In this document: one piece after another, positions 7,283 to 15,609 of the stretch | How positions within the stretch are numbered: the first letter of the stretch is position 1 | Layout: every line of letters starts with the position of its first letter | DNA from: Thermoanaerobacterales bacterium | Lineage (GTDB): Bacteria > Bacillota > Desulfotomaculia > Desulfotomaculales > JASEER01 | NCBI GenBank assembly: GCA_030019475.1 | Contig: JASEER010000003.1 | Location: 40,670 to 104,669 of the forward strand | Length of the DNA stretch: 64,000 nucleotides | Reading direction: 5' to 3' | The notes under the pieces: generated by a model | Told to the model about the DNA's origin: nothing | The model's input: the letters and a program-made list of their open reading frames with translations, nothing else | Database searches by the model: none | Made by a program: the position numbers and the translations under genes

Positions 7283-8743
7283 CTAACGGCTCAGGGTCTT
7301 GTAAAGCTCGCCCTTGCCGTCGTAGATGTTGATTGTCAGCGGCATCTCGCCCAGGATGGCGTGGGTGGCGCAACTGAAACACGGGTCGTAGGACCTGAAG
7401 GCCATCTCGACCATGTTCAGGAGGCCGTTGGTGATCTCCATGCCGGGCTTGATGACGGCCATCGCGGCCTTCTTGATGGCCATGCTGATCGGGGCGTTGT
7501 TGTTCGTCGTGCCGACGATCAGGTTGGCCTTGGTCACGATGCCCTTCTCGTCCGTGCAGTAGTGGTGGGTCAGGGTGCCGCGCGGCGCCTCCAGGATGCC
7601 CACGCCTTCCTTCGGCACGCCGGTCGGGATGTTGCGGATGTCCGGGTTGGTGATTTCCGGATCCTGCGCGTACATCAGCAACTCCTCCGCGGCCTGCAGG
7701 AGCTCGACCAGCCGCGCCCAGTGGGTCGCCAGGACGGCGTGCACCGGCCGGCCGCCCAGGGTCGAGAAGAACTTCTCGTAGGCTTCCTGGGCCAGCGGGG
7801 TCTTCATGCCGGCGCAGGCGTTGATGCGGCCCAGCGGCGCCGCCTGGTAAATCGCCGTGCCCGGGCCCTCGACGAAGCCCTTCCACCCGAACTTCTTCAG
7901 GTACGGGTACTTCAGGTAGGAGAAGGGCTCGACGTGCTCGGCCACGTAGTCCACGTACTCCCGCGGCGAGTACTTGAAGAGTTCGTTGCCCTCGGTGTCC
8001 ACGATCCGGACCTTGCCGTCATAGAAGTCCATCTTGTTGTTCTCGTCGACGAGGCCCATGTAGTTGGTGACCAGCTTGTAGCCGTCGCTCAGGATCAGGT
8101 CTACGTAGGCGCCGTTCTTCAGGACGACGTCTTCGAAGAGCTTCAGGGAGAACTTGGCGAACTCGACCTCGAACTTCGCCATCTCCTCGATCTCCTTGCG
8201 TTCGTCCTCAGTCAGGCCCTTGCTCACGCCGCCCGGGAGCGTCCAGGCCGGGTGCGTGGCCTTGCCGCCCAGCATGGCCTGGATCTTTTGCCCGAAGGCG
8301 CGGGCCTTGATGACCTGCCCGCCGATCTCCACGCCCACCTTGCCGACGATGCCGAGGATGTTCCGCACCGCCGGGTCGGCGTCCGGACCCATCACAAAGT
8401 CCGGGGCCGCGAGGGCGTAGAAATGAGCGATGTGGCTGTGGATGAAGTGCGCGCTGTAGAACAACCTGCGGAGCTTGACCGCCGTGGGGGTCGGCTCCAC
8501 GCCGAAGACCGCGTCCATGGCCTTACCCGAGGCCAAATGATGGGCGCTGGGTCAGACGCCGCAGATGCGGCTGACGATCTGCGGCACCTGCTCGGCCGGA
8601 CGGCCTTCGCAGAACTTCTCAAAGCCGCGCAGTTCGGGGATCTGGAAGTAGACGTTGTCCACCCCGCCGGCGTCGTTGAGGAAGATTTCGATCTTACCAT
8701 GGCCCTCCAGCCTGGTGATGGGATCGATGCTGATCCGTTTCAT
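7283..8743 (-). CDS. mvhA: Mvh-type [NiFe]-hydrogenase large subunit with in-frame TGA (putative selenoprotein)
   Basis: This is the catalytic subunit of an F420-non-reducing (HdrABC-linked) hydrogenase, 486 codons. The N-terminus has RLEGHGK; the L1 motif reads RICGV, then TGA at 8552-8554, then PSAHHLASGKAMDAV in the same frame. The TGA stands exactly at the second metal-binding Cys (position 64). The C-terminal ligand pair is intact (DPCFSCATH, Cys455/458), followed by a 25-residue removable peptide. Conserved sequence runs undisturbed on both sides, so decay is unlikely. A SECIS-like hairpin starts within 20 nt of the TGA. The classical [NiFeSe] Sec is in the C-terminal motif, so this site is unusual. 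A sequencing error of TGC to TGA is the main alternative. Confidence 0.9.
8511..8547 (-). promoter_or_regulatory. Candidate SECIS hairpin in mvhA
   Basis: Downstream of the TGA (8554-8552) the mRNA folds as an outer stem GCG-C-CCAU / AUGG-A-CGC (8547-8540 with 8518-8511), a CAUUU bulge ending in U, an inner GGCC/GGCC stem (8534-8531 with 8522-8519) and an eight-base loop UCGGGUAA containing GGU. A bulged U below a short stem with a GU-containing loop is the layout of bacterial SECIS elements read by SelB. The fold was drawn by eye. Confidence 0.5.
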
Positions 8744-8746
8744 TCC

Positions 8747-9703
8747 CTACTTCGCCCTCCTTAACAGCGAGCCGGGCAGACCGTAACGGTAGAAGGTACC
8801 GGCCGGATCGGCGATCTCGCTGATGATCTTGTCGATTTCCTCGGGCGTGTCGGCATCTACGATGGAGGCGAGGGCGCTGATGAACTTCGCCCCCTGGTCC
8901 ACCACGCCGTCGGGCGGCCCGTAGCAGCCGGTGCAGGGCTGGTTGGCGTTGGTGCACCGGTTGCCGCAACCCGCCCGGGTCACCGGACCCATGCAGACAA
9001 TGCCCTGCTCCAGGAGACAGCGGTTCGGGTCGGGAATAATCTCAAACGTACGGTAGAACTTCTTGACCTTCTTGTCGGTGCGTATCCGGGGGCACTCATC
9101 GCATTTCGTCTTATTCGAGGCCCCCACCACCGAGCCCTTCGGCGGCAGGTTACCGGAAACGATCGCCCCGATCACGGCCCAGATCTGGTCCGGCACCGGC
9201 GGACAGCCGGGCATGAAGTAGTCGACGTCCACCACGTCGGCCAGGGTCTTGACGTCCTTGTAAAATGCGGGCAGCTCCAGCACGCCTTCCGCGACGCTGG
9301 TCTCGGTCTGCGGGAAGACCTTCTCCGGGTTCTGGGTGGACTGGCTTTCAAGATAAACACGGTTCAGGATGTCGTCCCGTTTCTTGAAGTTCGCGAGGCC
9401 GGGGATACCGCCGGCTACCGCGCAGGAGCCGAAAGCGACCATAACCTTGGCCTTTTGGCGCAGGAGCCTGGCGACGTGCTCGTTCTCGGAGTTCCGGATG
9501 GCGCCGTGGAAGAGGCAGACATCGATATAGCCGTCAGGGTAGTTCTCGACGTCCTTGTACTTGAAGTCCGTGGCGATCGGCCAGAAGACGATGTCGGCCA
9601 GAGCGGCGACATCGAGGATCTTTTCATGGATGTCAAGGATGGCGACGTCGCAGCCGCCGCAGGCCGCAGCCCAGTAGGAGGCCAGTTTCAGCTTCTCACC
9701 CAT
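8747..9703 (-). CDS. mvhG: Mvh-type hydrogenase small (Fe-S) subunit
   Basis: This subunit carries the electron-transfer clusters next to MvhA. The 318-aa protein has the proximal-cluster cysteines (ACGGCD at 15-18, FGSCAV, MPGCPP) and a C-terminal cluster region (KCDECPR, GIVCMGPVTRAGCGNRC, QPCTGC). There is no Tat signal, as expected for a cytoplasmic group 3c enzyme. The ribosome site GGAGGG lies inside the end of mvhD; only 3 nt separate the two genes and mvhA follows after 3 nt, so the three are tightly coupled. Confidence 0.95.
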   Translation of the reverse strand: MGEKLKLASYWAAACGGCDVAILDIHEKILDVAALADIVFWPIATDFKYKDVENYPDGYIDVCLFHGAIRNSENEHVARLLRQKAKVMVAFGSCAVAGGIPGLANFKKRDDILNRVYLESQSTQNPEKVFPQTETSVAEGVLELPAFYKDVKTLADVVDVDYFMPGCPPVPDQIWAVIGAIVSGNLPPKGSVVGASNKTKCDECPRIRTDKKVKKFYRTFEIIPDPNRCLLEQGIVCMGPVTRAGCGNRCTNANQPCTGCYGPPDGVVDQGAKFISALASIVDADTPEEIDKIISEIADPAGTFYRYGLPGSLLRRAK

Positions 9704-9706
9704 GCT

Positions 9707-10144
9707 TTAACCCTCCCCCCCGGCGGCGACCGGCGCCTTTTCCTTGAAGGGACCGAGCTGCCGAATCTGTTCCGTGAATTCCGCGATCAATTGGGCAAAC
9801 TGGGCCCCTTCGGAAGCGGAAACCCATTCCAGCCGTACTCTTTCTTTCTCGACACCCAGCTGCTCCAGGACCTTGGACATCAACTGGAAACGGCGCATCG
9901 TGCGGTAATTGCCACTAACATAGTGGCAGTCGCCGGGGTGTCAACCAGAGATTAGGACGCCGTCCGCGCCCTCGCTCAGGGCCTTGAACACGAACTGCGG
10001 GTCGATACGCCCGGAACACATCACCCGGATAATCCGTACATTGGGTGGATACTGGAGCCGGGAGACACCCGCCAGGTCGGCCCCGGCGTAGCTGCACCAG
10101 TTACACAGAAAGCCGATAATTTTCGGTTCAAATGCTTTCTCCAT
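9707..10144 (-). CDS. mvhD: Hydrogenase-heterodisulfide reductase adaptor MvhD/VhuD with in-frame TGA (selenoprotein)
   Basis: MvhD carries a [2Fe-2S] cluster and passes electrons from MvhG to HdrA. The 145-codon gene has [16 protein letters not shown], then LISG-TGA-HPGDCHY, and continues without frame change to [11 protein letters not shown]. In the family this position is Cys in GCHPGDCHY, and in methanococcal VhuD it is selenocysteine. The TGA at 9941-9943 (codon 68) therefore almost certainly encodes Sec. A perfect hairpin 12 nt after it (9910-9928) fits a SECIS. No hdrABC genes are in the window, so the partner lies elsewhere. Confidence 0.94.
9910..9928 (-). promoter_or_regulatory. Candidate SECIS hairpin in mvhD
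   Basis: Twelve nucleotides after the TGA, UGCCACUA pairs perfectly with UAGUGGCA around a UGU loop (8 bp). The distance and GU-containing apex match a bacterial SECIS, although the bulged U of the E. coli type is not obvious. Confidence 0.55.
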
Positions 10145-10358
10145 TCCCGCCCCTTCTTTCTTAAAGACTTTGCGAGGTTGGAAACCGAACCGCTACCCTT
10201 TTCTACCACCTCCGCAGAAACAAACTTCATAGCGTTATTCAAAAGGGCGAAAACGCCGTTACAGGCCTGCCGCCAGTCAATTAACCAGACAAGGAAAAAG
10301 CCCCCGTAAACCGCCTTCGGCCACTCACCGCCAACCGCTTGTCCGAATATTTTTTCTT

Positions 10359-10387
10359 ATTCTAACAAAGCAACCAGTCCATTTCAA
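10359..10387 (-). promoter_or_regulatory. Sigma-A-type promoter of the mvh operon
   Basis: On the minus strand TTGAAA (10387-10382) and TAGAAT (10364-10359) are separated by exactly 17 nt, four and five matches to the consensus hexamers. It would give a leader of about 200 nt before mvhD (10144). The leader contains a small GGCG-TTTT-CGCC hairpin near 10245-10258 but no gene or recognised riboswitch. Confidence 0.6.
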
Positions 10388-10569
10388 GCACCACATCCCC
10401 GAACAGGCCCCGGGCCGTCCGCTTCGGCCGCCGGTCTTCCAGGCCCGGCAAGGGCCCCGGGGAAAGGGTGATGTGCCGGTACTTCGTCAAGCGAGAGCGG
10501 AAATCCTGCCATAACACAAGCGAAAGTCATAAAAGAAACATTTCCCAAAGTCATCGCCGGCAGGTCCTT
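10388..10569. other. GC-rich non-coding gap between the ABC permease and the mvh promoter
   Basis: No credible gene is seen. The stretch at about 10405-10462 is rich in overlapping palindromes (GGCCCCGGG, CGGCCG, GGGCCCCGGGG) that could fold into a long hairpin and end leftward transcription from the exporter genes, but there is no clear T-run. Confidence 0.4.
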
Positions 10570-11382
10570 CTACCGGACAACCAGGCGCCGCATCAGGTAC
10601 AGCGGCAGCGGCGCCAAGACGACCGCCACAAGTAAGAGCCACGCAAAGTCCCCCGCCAGGTACGGTCCGACTTGACCCAGCACCAGCCCGCGGGTCAGGT
10701 TTACGACGTGGTACAGCGGGCTTGCCCAGGCCAGGGCCTGCACGGCCGGCGGCAGGTCGGTAAGCGGGAAGAAGACCCCGGAAAACAGGAACAGCGGTGT
10801 GATAACCAAGGACCAGAAGTAGTTGAAGTTATCAATATTCGGAACCAGCCCCACCCAGACCATGGCCAGGATCCCGAAGAGCAGGCCCGCCGCCGCCAGG
10901 ACCGGCGGGACCAGGAGCGCCCAGGGCGACTGCACCAGGCCCAGGAGGAAGATCACCAGGAGAATCACCGTCCCGTAGAGGACGCTCTTGAAGGTTCCAT
11001 AAAGGATCTCCCCCACCGTCACGTCGTCCATGCCCACCGGGGTCGCCACCATAGCCTGAAAGGTCTTTTGGTACTCCATCCGGATGAAGGTCCCGTAGGT
11101 GTTCTCGTAGGTGGTGGCAAACATGGCGGAGGAGGCGATCAGCCCCGGGGCGAGGAACTGCAGGTAGCTCATCCCCTCGATCCGCTGCACGTAAGCGCCA
11201 AGGCCCACCCCCAGCGCCGTCAGGTAAAGCAGAGGCTCGATGAAATTAAAGGTCAGGTTGACCTTCCAGTTGCGCCGGAAGACGACCAGGTGGCGGCGAA
11301 AAACCGCCCAGGTCGCCGCCGGCGCCAGGTCCACCCGTAGAAACTCACTCCTCAAACCATCCACCCCCCACCGTTTAAGCAA
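10570..11382 (-). CDS. ABC-2 type exporter permease (NodJ/DrrB-like)
   Basis: This is a membrane subunit of an ABC exporter with about six hydrophobic segments (for example LLYLTALGVGLGAYV, VILLVIFLLGLV, LLFGILAMVWVGLV, VVLAPLPLYLM). The order LAPGLIASSAMFATTYE, then FFPLTDLPPAVQALAWASPLYHVV is typical of the ABC-2 family. The long frame starts with TTG at 11382; a GTG 17 codons in, after AGGAG, is an alternative start. The ATPase gene is immediately upstream in the same direction. The substrate is unknown. Confidence 0.88.
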   Translation of the reverse strand: MLKRWGVDGLRSEFLRVDLAPAATWAVFRRHLVVFRRNWKVNLTFNFIEPLLYLTALGVGLGAYVQRIEGMSYLQFLAPGLIASSAMFATTYENTYGTFIRMEYQKTFQAMVATPVGMDDVTVGEILYGTFKSVLYGTVILLVIFLLGLVQSPWALLVPPVLAAAGLLFGILAMVWVGLVPNIDNFNYFWSLVITPLFLFSGVFFPLTDLPPAVQALAWASPLYHVVNLTRGLVLGQVGPYLAGDFAWLLLVAVVLAPLPLYLMRRLVVR

Positions 11383-11397
11383 AGACTCAGTTTTAAG

Positions 11398-11430
11398 TTT
11401 TAAGTAAAGGGTCAGGCACTTTTCTTAAAG
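11398..11430. repeat. Palindromic repeat, degenerate copy 2a
   Basis: TTTTAAGTAAAGGG, TCAGG, then CACTTTTCTTAAAG: a decayed version of the gene-end palindrome, 18 nt from the intact copy at 11448-11488. Confidence 0.6.
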
Positions 11431-11447
11431 GTACTTTTATAATCAAA

Positions 11448-11488
11448 CGACTTTTAAGTAAGGGGCCTGACCCCTTACTTAAAAGTCG
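11448..11488. repeat. Palindromic repeat, copy 2b (gene-end type)
   Basis: A perfect 18-bp stem (11448-11465 with 11471-11488) around CCTGA. The last codons and TAA stop of the ABC ATPase gene lie in its right arm, and the arms extend into the locus-specific bases CGAC/GTCG beyond the shared core. Confidence 0.85.
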
Positions 11489-12408
11489 TCGGACAGGCCC
11501 CTGCCGGTCAGTTTCAGGAAGACGTCCTCCAGGGTGGCCGGGCGAAGGAGCTGGTGGCCGAAACGCCACGGCAGGGCCTGAACGGCGTTTAACAACACCT
11601 TCCCCTCGTGCGGATAGAGCACCAGGTTCTCCCCGACCACCTGGTACCCCCGCACCAGGCTCTCCAGGGCCGCCGCCACCGGCGCCGGGTCACGGCCCCC
11701 AAGGCCCAGCTCGAGCACCTCGGCCCCGATATGCCGGGAGACCATTTCCGCAGGCGCCCCCTCCTCGAGAATGCGTCCCCGGTCCATGATCACCAGGCGG
11801 TCGCAGAGCTGGGCGGCCTCGTCAAGGTAGTGGGTCGTCAGGACAAGGGTCACACCCCGCTCCTTGAGCCGCCGCAGCTTCTGCCAGACGAGGTGGCGCG
11901 CCTGGGGGTCCAGGCCGGTCGTCGGCTCGTCGAGGATCACGATCGCCGGATCGTTGATCAGCGCCCGGGCGATGATCAGCCGCCTTTTCATGCCGCCGGA
12001 GAGCTTATCCACCTTTACCCCGGCCTTCCCCTCCAGGCCGAAGAAGGCCAGTAGTTCGCGTGCCTTCGCGGCGGCCAGGGCGCGGGGCAGGCCGAAGAAA
12101 CCGGCGTACACCAGGAGATTGTCCAGGACTTTGAGGTCCGGGTCCAGGTTGTTCTCCTGCGGCACCACGCCGAGGCGCCTCTTGATCTCCCGCGGACGGG
12201 TGCGAACGTCCATCCCCAGGACCGTGAGCTTCCCCGCCGTCACCGGAGAAAAGGCGTAAATCATCCGTACCGTGGAGGTCTTCCCGGCCCCGTTGGGCCC
12301 CAGCAAGCCGAAACACTCCCGGGCCCGTACGGCGAAATCGATCCCGGCCACGGCCCGCAGACCGTTATACTCCTTTACAAGGTTCTCAGCTATGATGACA
12401 TTTTCCAT
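11479..12408 (-). CDS. ABC transporter ATPase (NodI/DrrA-like)
   Basis: This is the nucleotide-binding subunit of the exporter encoded with the following permease. The 309-aa product has Walker A GPNGAGKTS (about residues 38-46), signature LSGGMKRR, Walker B VILDEP, switch His in LTTHYLDEA, and a C-terminal extension ending TLEDVFLKLTGRGL, as in drug/oligosaccharide exporters of the DrrA type. The stop codon is inside a palindromic repeat. Its substrate cannot be judged from sequence. Confidence 0.92.
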   Translation of the reverse strand: MENVIIAENLVKEYNGLRAVAGIDFAVRARECFGLLGPNGAGKTSTVRMIYAFSPVTAGKLTVLGMDVRTRPREIKRRLGVVPQENNLDPDLKVLDNLLVYAGFFGLPRALAAAKARELLAFFGLEGKAGVKVDKLSGGMKRRLIIARALINDPAIVILDEPTTGLDPQARHLVWQKLRRLKERGVTLVLTTHYLDEAAQLCDRLVIMDRGRILEEGAPAEMVSRHIGAEVLELGLGGRDPAPVAAALESLVRGYQVVGENLVLYPHEGKVLLNAVQALPWRFGHQLLRPATLEDVFLKLTGRGLSDDF

Positions 12409-12490
12409 TCAACATCACCGCCCGGCCCTGTCCGCCGGTCAAACCACCCTTAAAACCACAATCAGCAATTTCCAATTTCTAATTTCCAAA

Positions 12491-13396
12491 TTACTCCCTC
12501 GCCTGCAGGAAAACCCCCGCCAGGATGAGAACCCCTCCGGCCGTCTGAAACGCGGTAAGAGTCTCCCCCAGCAGCCAGAACCCCAGCAACGCCGTCACCG
12601 CCGGCTCCAGGGTGGCAATGATCGAGGCGCGGGAGGCGCCAATGAGGGCTATCCCTTTGAACATCGCCCCCAAGGCAAGGGCCGTAGCCACCAGGCCGAG
12701 ATAGACAAGCCAGCCCCAGGTGGCCGGGGACACCGAACCCCAGAGTTCCCCGGTCAGCAGGCCCAGGCCCAGGAAGAACACCGCCGCAAAAGAGACCACG
12801 TAGGTGTTCAAGACCACCACCGGCACGTCCCGCACCAGGCGCGCCCCGGCGACATAGAAGCCGGCGTTGAACAGGGCGGCGGCAACGGCGAACATCACCC
12901 CACGTGTGTCCAGGCCGTCAAAGGGCAGACCAAGGATCACCGCCGCACCGCCGAAGGTCAGGGCCAGGGCGGCGCCCTTGCGCCAGGTCAGGGGTTCATG
13001 CAGAAAGGCGGCGGCCAGCAGGGTCACAATCGCGGGATAGAGATAGAGCAGGAGAACGGCCATCCCGGCCGTGATGTAGCGGAAAGCGTAAAAAAGAGCC
13101 AGTACGGTCGTCACGTGCCCGGCCAGCGCGAGGGCCAGGATCAGCGCCGCCTGGCGGCGGGGCAGCCGCCAGGCCGTGCGCCGGATGCCGACGGCCGCCC
13201 AAAAGGCCAGGGCGGCCACCAGGTAGCGCACGGCGAGCGCCATAATGACCGTCGCCCCACCGCCGTAGGCCAGTTTGGCGGCAATGGCCTCCGTGGAAAA
13301 AGCGACCGTGGCCGCTATCGTCAACAGAATCCCGATGCGGACGTCGGAAGAGTTGTCTGTGCCCTGATCCATCACGGGGTAACGGCTCGCCTCCAC
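12491..13396 (-). CDS. EamA/DMT family transporter
   Basis: A 301-aa integral membrane protein with ten predicted hydrophobic segments in two repeats of the EamA domain (first repeat beginning GILLTIAATVAFSTEAIAAK, second after LDTRGVMFAVAAALF). EPAVTALLGFWLLGE is typical of the second repeat's end. These proteins export metabolites or amino acids; no substrate is suggested here. The annotated start is GTG at 13396; ATG at 13372 is an alternative. The gene stands alone between the ABC genes and the flagellar operon terminator. Confidence 0.9.
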   Translation of the reverse strand: MEASRYPVMDQGTDNSSDVRIGILLTIAATVAFSTEAIAAKLAYGGGATVIMALAVRYLVAALAFWAAVGIRRTAWRLPRRQAALILALALAGHVTTVLALFYAFRYITAGMAVLLLYLYPAIVTLLAAAFLHEPLTWRKGAALALTFGGAAVILGLPFDGLDTRGVMFAVAAALFNAGFYVAGARLVRDVPVVVLNTYVVSFAAVFFLGLGLLTGELWGSVSPATWGWLVYLGLVATALALGAMFKGIALIGASRASIIATLEPAVTALLGFWLLGETLTAFQTAGGVLILAGVFLQARE

Positions 13397-13409
13397 TTCT
13401 CGGCACGCA

Positions 13410-13438
13410 AAGGCAGCCTGCGCGCGGCAGGCTGCCTT
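13410..13438 (-). terminator. Terminator at the end of the flagellar operon
   Basis: A perfect 12-bp stem AAGGCAGCCTGC/GCAGGCTGCCTT (13410-13421 with 13427-13438) with loop GCGCG lies 32 nt past the fliY stop. The minus-strand tail reads TTTGCGT, so termination may be partial. Confidence 0.7.
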
Positions 13439-13469
13439 CAGTATAAACCATATGTCAATTATAAACTAC

Positions 13470-14600
13470 TCATCGTCCAAGGTGCTGTACACGTTCCTGG
13501 GGGCTGATGATACTGGTGATGCGCACCCCGAAGTTCTCGTTGACGACCACAACCTCACCATGAGCGACCGGGATGCCGTTCACCAGGATCTCTACCGGCT
13601 CGTCCACCATGGCCGAAAGCTCCACGACGGCCCCCGGCGTCAGGCCCAGGACCTCCTTGATCGGACGCCGGGTGCGTCCGAGCACAACGGTAACCTTCAA
13701 CGGGATGTCCAGGAGCATCTGCAGCTTTTCCTGCTCGGCCGGCGACAGCCCGGCGGCCGCCGCCGACAGCCCCACTGATGCAGCGCCGGTTACCGCGGAG
13801 ACGCCCTTGCCTTCCCCCGCCGGCGGGCCGGCGGCCGCCGCGGGCGCAGGGGTCTCCCCCGCCGGGGCGGGCGGGGTTTCGACCGCCGCCGATTCCCCGG
13901 CGAAGAGGTTCTCCATGCCGCCCAGGAGGAAGGCCGCCTCTTCGCGCGCCGTGGCGATGCTCAGGACCTCCATGATCTCGGTGTCCAGGATCTCGCCGAC
14001 CGTCATGCGGAAGCGGATGACGACGACCGGTTCCCCGACCTCGGAGGAAAGGTCATCGTCGCTCTTGAGCACCCGCACTTTCGGCGGCGAGATGGATACC
14101 GTACACCCGAAGATGGTGGACATCGCCGTTGCCGCCGAGCCCATCATCTGGTTCATGGCCTCCGCGGTGGCGCTGATTTCCAGCTCGGAGAGTTCTTCAG
14201 CCGGGGACGAACCGTCATTGCCCATCATAAGGTCGGCGATAATCGCCGCGTCCCGGGTCTTGATCACCAGCAGGTTGGATCCCTGCAGCCCCTCCGTGAA
14301 ACGAACCTCGATCAGCAGGTAGGGGACGTTGAACTCCTTCATCAACTCCCGCTGGCTGGTAACGTCGACCCGCGGACTGGTGATGTTTACCCTGTGGTTC
14401 AAGAGGGTGGAAAGGGTGGTCGCCGCCGAGCCCATGGCGATGTTGGCGATCTCGCCGAGGGCGTCCTTCTCCATGGGAGTAACCGCGTTCTCCGGAGATT
14501 CCGGCGTGCTCGACGGTGCAACGGGCTGCCCGCGGGAGGCGCCGAGCAGGGCATCGATCTCTTCCTGATTTAATATCGTAGGATCATGCTGGTCGGCCAC
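13470..14600 (-). CDS. fliY: Flagellar switch protein and CheY-P phosphatase FliY
   Basis: A C-ring component found in Gram-positive and related flagella. The 376-aa protein has an N-terminal CheY-P-binding peptide (ILNQEEIDALL, residues 9-19), two CheC-type phosphatase motifs (E50xxN53 and E147xxN150, each with a following Gly), an Ala/Pro-rich linker at about 236-285, and a C-terminal FliN/SpoA domain from about 292. It follows fliM with a 2-nt gap and is the last gene of the operon. A separate FliN-domain protein is encoded at 29119-29499. Confidence 0.95.
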   Translation of the reverse strand: MADQHDPTILNQEEIDALLGASRGQPVAPSSTPESPENAVTPMEKDALGEIANIAMGSAATTLSTLLNHRVNITSPRVDVTSQRELMKEFNVPYLLIEVRFTEGLQGSNLLVIKTRDAAIIADLMMGNDGSSPAEELSELEISATAEAMNQMMGSAATAMSTIFGCTVSISPPKVRVLKSDDDLSSEVGEPVVVIRFRMTVGEILDTEIMEVLSIATAREEAAFLLGGMENLFAGESAAVETPPAPAGETPAPAAAAGPPAGEGKGVSAVTGAASVGLSAAAAGLSPAEQEKLQMLLDIPLKVTVVLGRTRRPIKEVLGLTPGAVVELSAMVDEPVEILVNGIPVAHGEVVVVNENFGVRITSIISPQERVQHLGR

Positions 14601-14602
14601 GA

Positions 14603-15589
14603 CTAGTCACCTGCTTCTGCCAGGCTCGTGATCTGGACCGCCATGAAGCGGCCGAGGATCCCGGCCTGGACCTTGTATTTCAGTTCATCCTCAATGAAGA
14701 GGTCCAAGTCCTGTTTGAAACGGCGGCCCAGCGGCAGCACGTCTCCCTCCTGCAGTTGCACGAAATCTCGCACGGTGATCACCGTCTCGCCCACGACCAC
14801 ACTCAGGTTCACGGTCGCGCCCTGGAGCCAATCGGCCACCTGTTCCCGCTCCATCTCCCCGCTTTCAAGCGCGACACCGTACTGCCGGTAGCTGGTAAGG
14901 TTGGCCAGAACGGGCTCAAGGAGGCTGTGCGGCAGGCAAAGGTTGATCGGCCCGGCGGCGGCGTTATTCAGGCTGGACTGGAAGGTGATGACCGCCACCA
15001 CATCCCCCGGGGAGATAATCCGCTGCAAGCGGGGGTTGGTCTCTATCGATTCGACCGCCGGCTCAACCCGGTAGATATCGTGCCATGCCAGGCGCAGGCT
15101 TTCCAGGAGCTTCCCGGAGAACTTGCGCGCCAGGGCCAGTTCGATTTCCGTCAATTCCCGAACCTTTTCGGGCAACGCGCCCGGCCCGCCGAGCAACAGA
15201 TCAATGATGGGAAAAAGAAACTCGGCGTTGGTCTCAAGTACCGCCACGCCCTTCAGGGGTTTCAAGGAGAAGACGGTGAGCACCGTCGGCGTGGGCACCG
15301 AGCGCATGAACTCGTCAAAGGTATACTGTTCGACCGAACTCGCGTGAACCGCGACGGTCGCCCGCAGGTAGCCCGAAAGATAGCTGGAGAGTATGCGGGC
15401 AAAATTGTCGTGCAGGGTCTGCAGGTGTTTCAACTGGTCTTTCGAGAACTTGTTCGGCCGGCGAAAGTCGTAGACCTTGTGCTTTCCGGCCTGCCGCGTC
15501 TCACGCATTTCCTCCACGGTGACCTCGCCGGAGGAGAAAGCGCTCAGCAGCCGATCGATTTCTTCCTGCGAGAGGATCTCTTTAGACAA
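14603..15589 (-). CDS. fliM: Flagellar motor switch protein FliM
   Basis: A C-ring subunit that binds CheY-P. The 328-aa protein has the N-terminal CheY-P-binding motif ILSQEEIDRLL (residues 5-15), a central CheC-like middle domain, and a C-terminal SpoA domain (VNLSVVVGETVITVRDFVQL). Normal length. It lies between cheY and fliY, as in the distal C-ring module of Firmicutes. Confidence 0.96.
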   Translation of the reverse strand: MSKEILSQEEIDRLLSAFSSGEVTVEEMRETRQAGKHKVYDFRRPNKFSKDQLKHLQTLHDNFARILSSYLSGYLRATVAVHASSVEQYTFDEFMRSVPTPTVLTVFSLKPLKGVAVLETNAEFLFPIIDLLLGGPGALPEKVRELTEIELALARKFSGKLLESLRLAWHDIYRVEPAVESIETNPRLQRIISPGDVVAVITFQSSLNNAAAGPINLCLPHSLLEPVLANLTSYRQYGVALESGEMEREQVADWLQGATVNLSVVVGETVITVRDFVQLQEGDVLPLGRRFKQDLDLFIEDELKYKVQAGILGRFMAVQITSLAEAGD

Positions 15590-15609
15590 TCCGGGTTTCT
15601 CCCTCTCCT

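Noticed and set aside
7283..8743. mvhA as a pseudogene split by a nonsense codon
   Set aside because: Both halves are in the same frame with fully conserved motifs, the stop is TGA exactly at a Cys position, and the neighbouring mvhD has an accepted Sec site. A base-calling error remains possible but decay does not fit.
10021..10242. Leftward ORF of 73 codons overlapping mvhD
   Set aside because: It runs out of frame through the mvhD coding sequence and has no ribosome site; its upstream part is the mvh leader.
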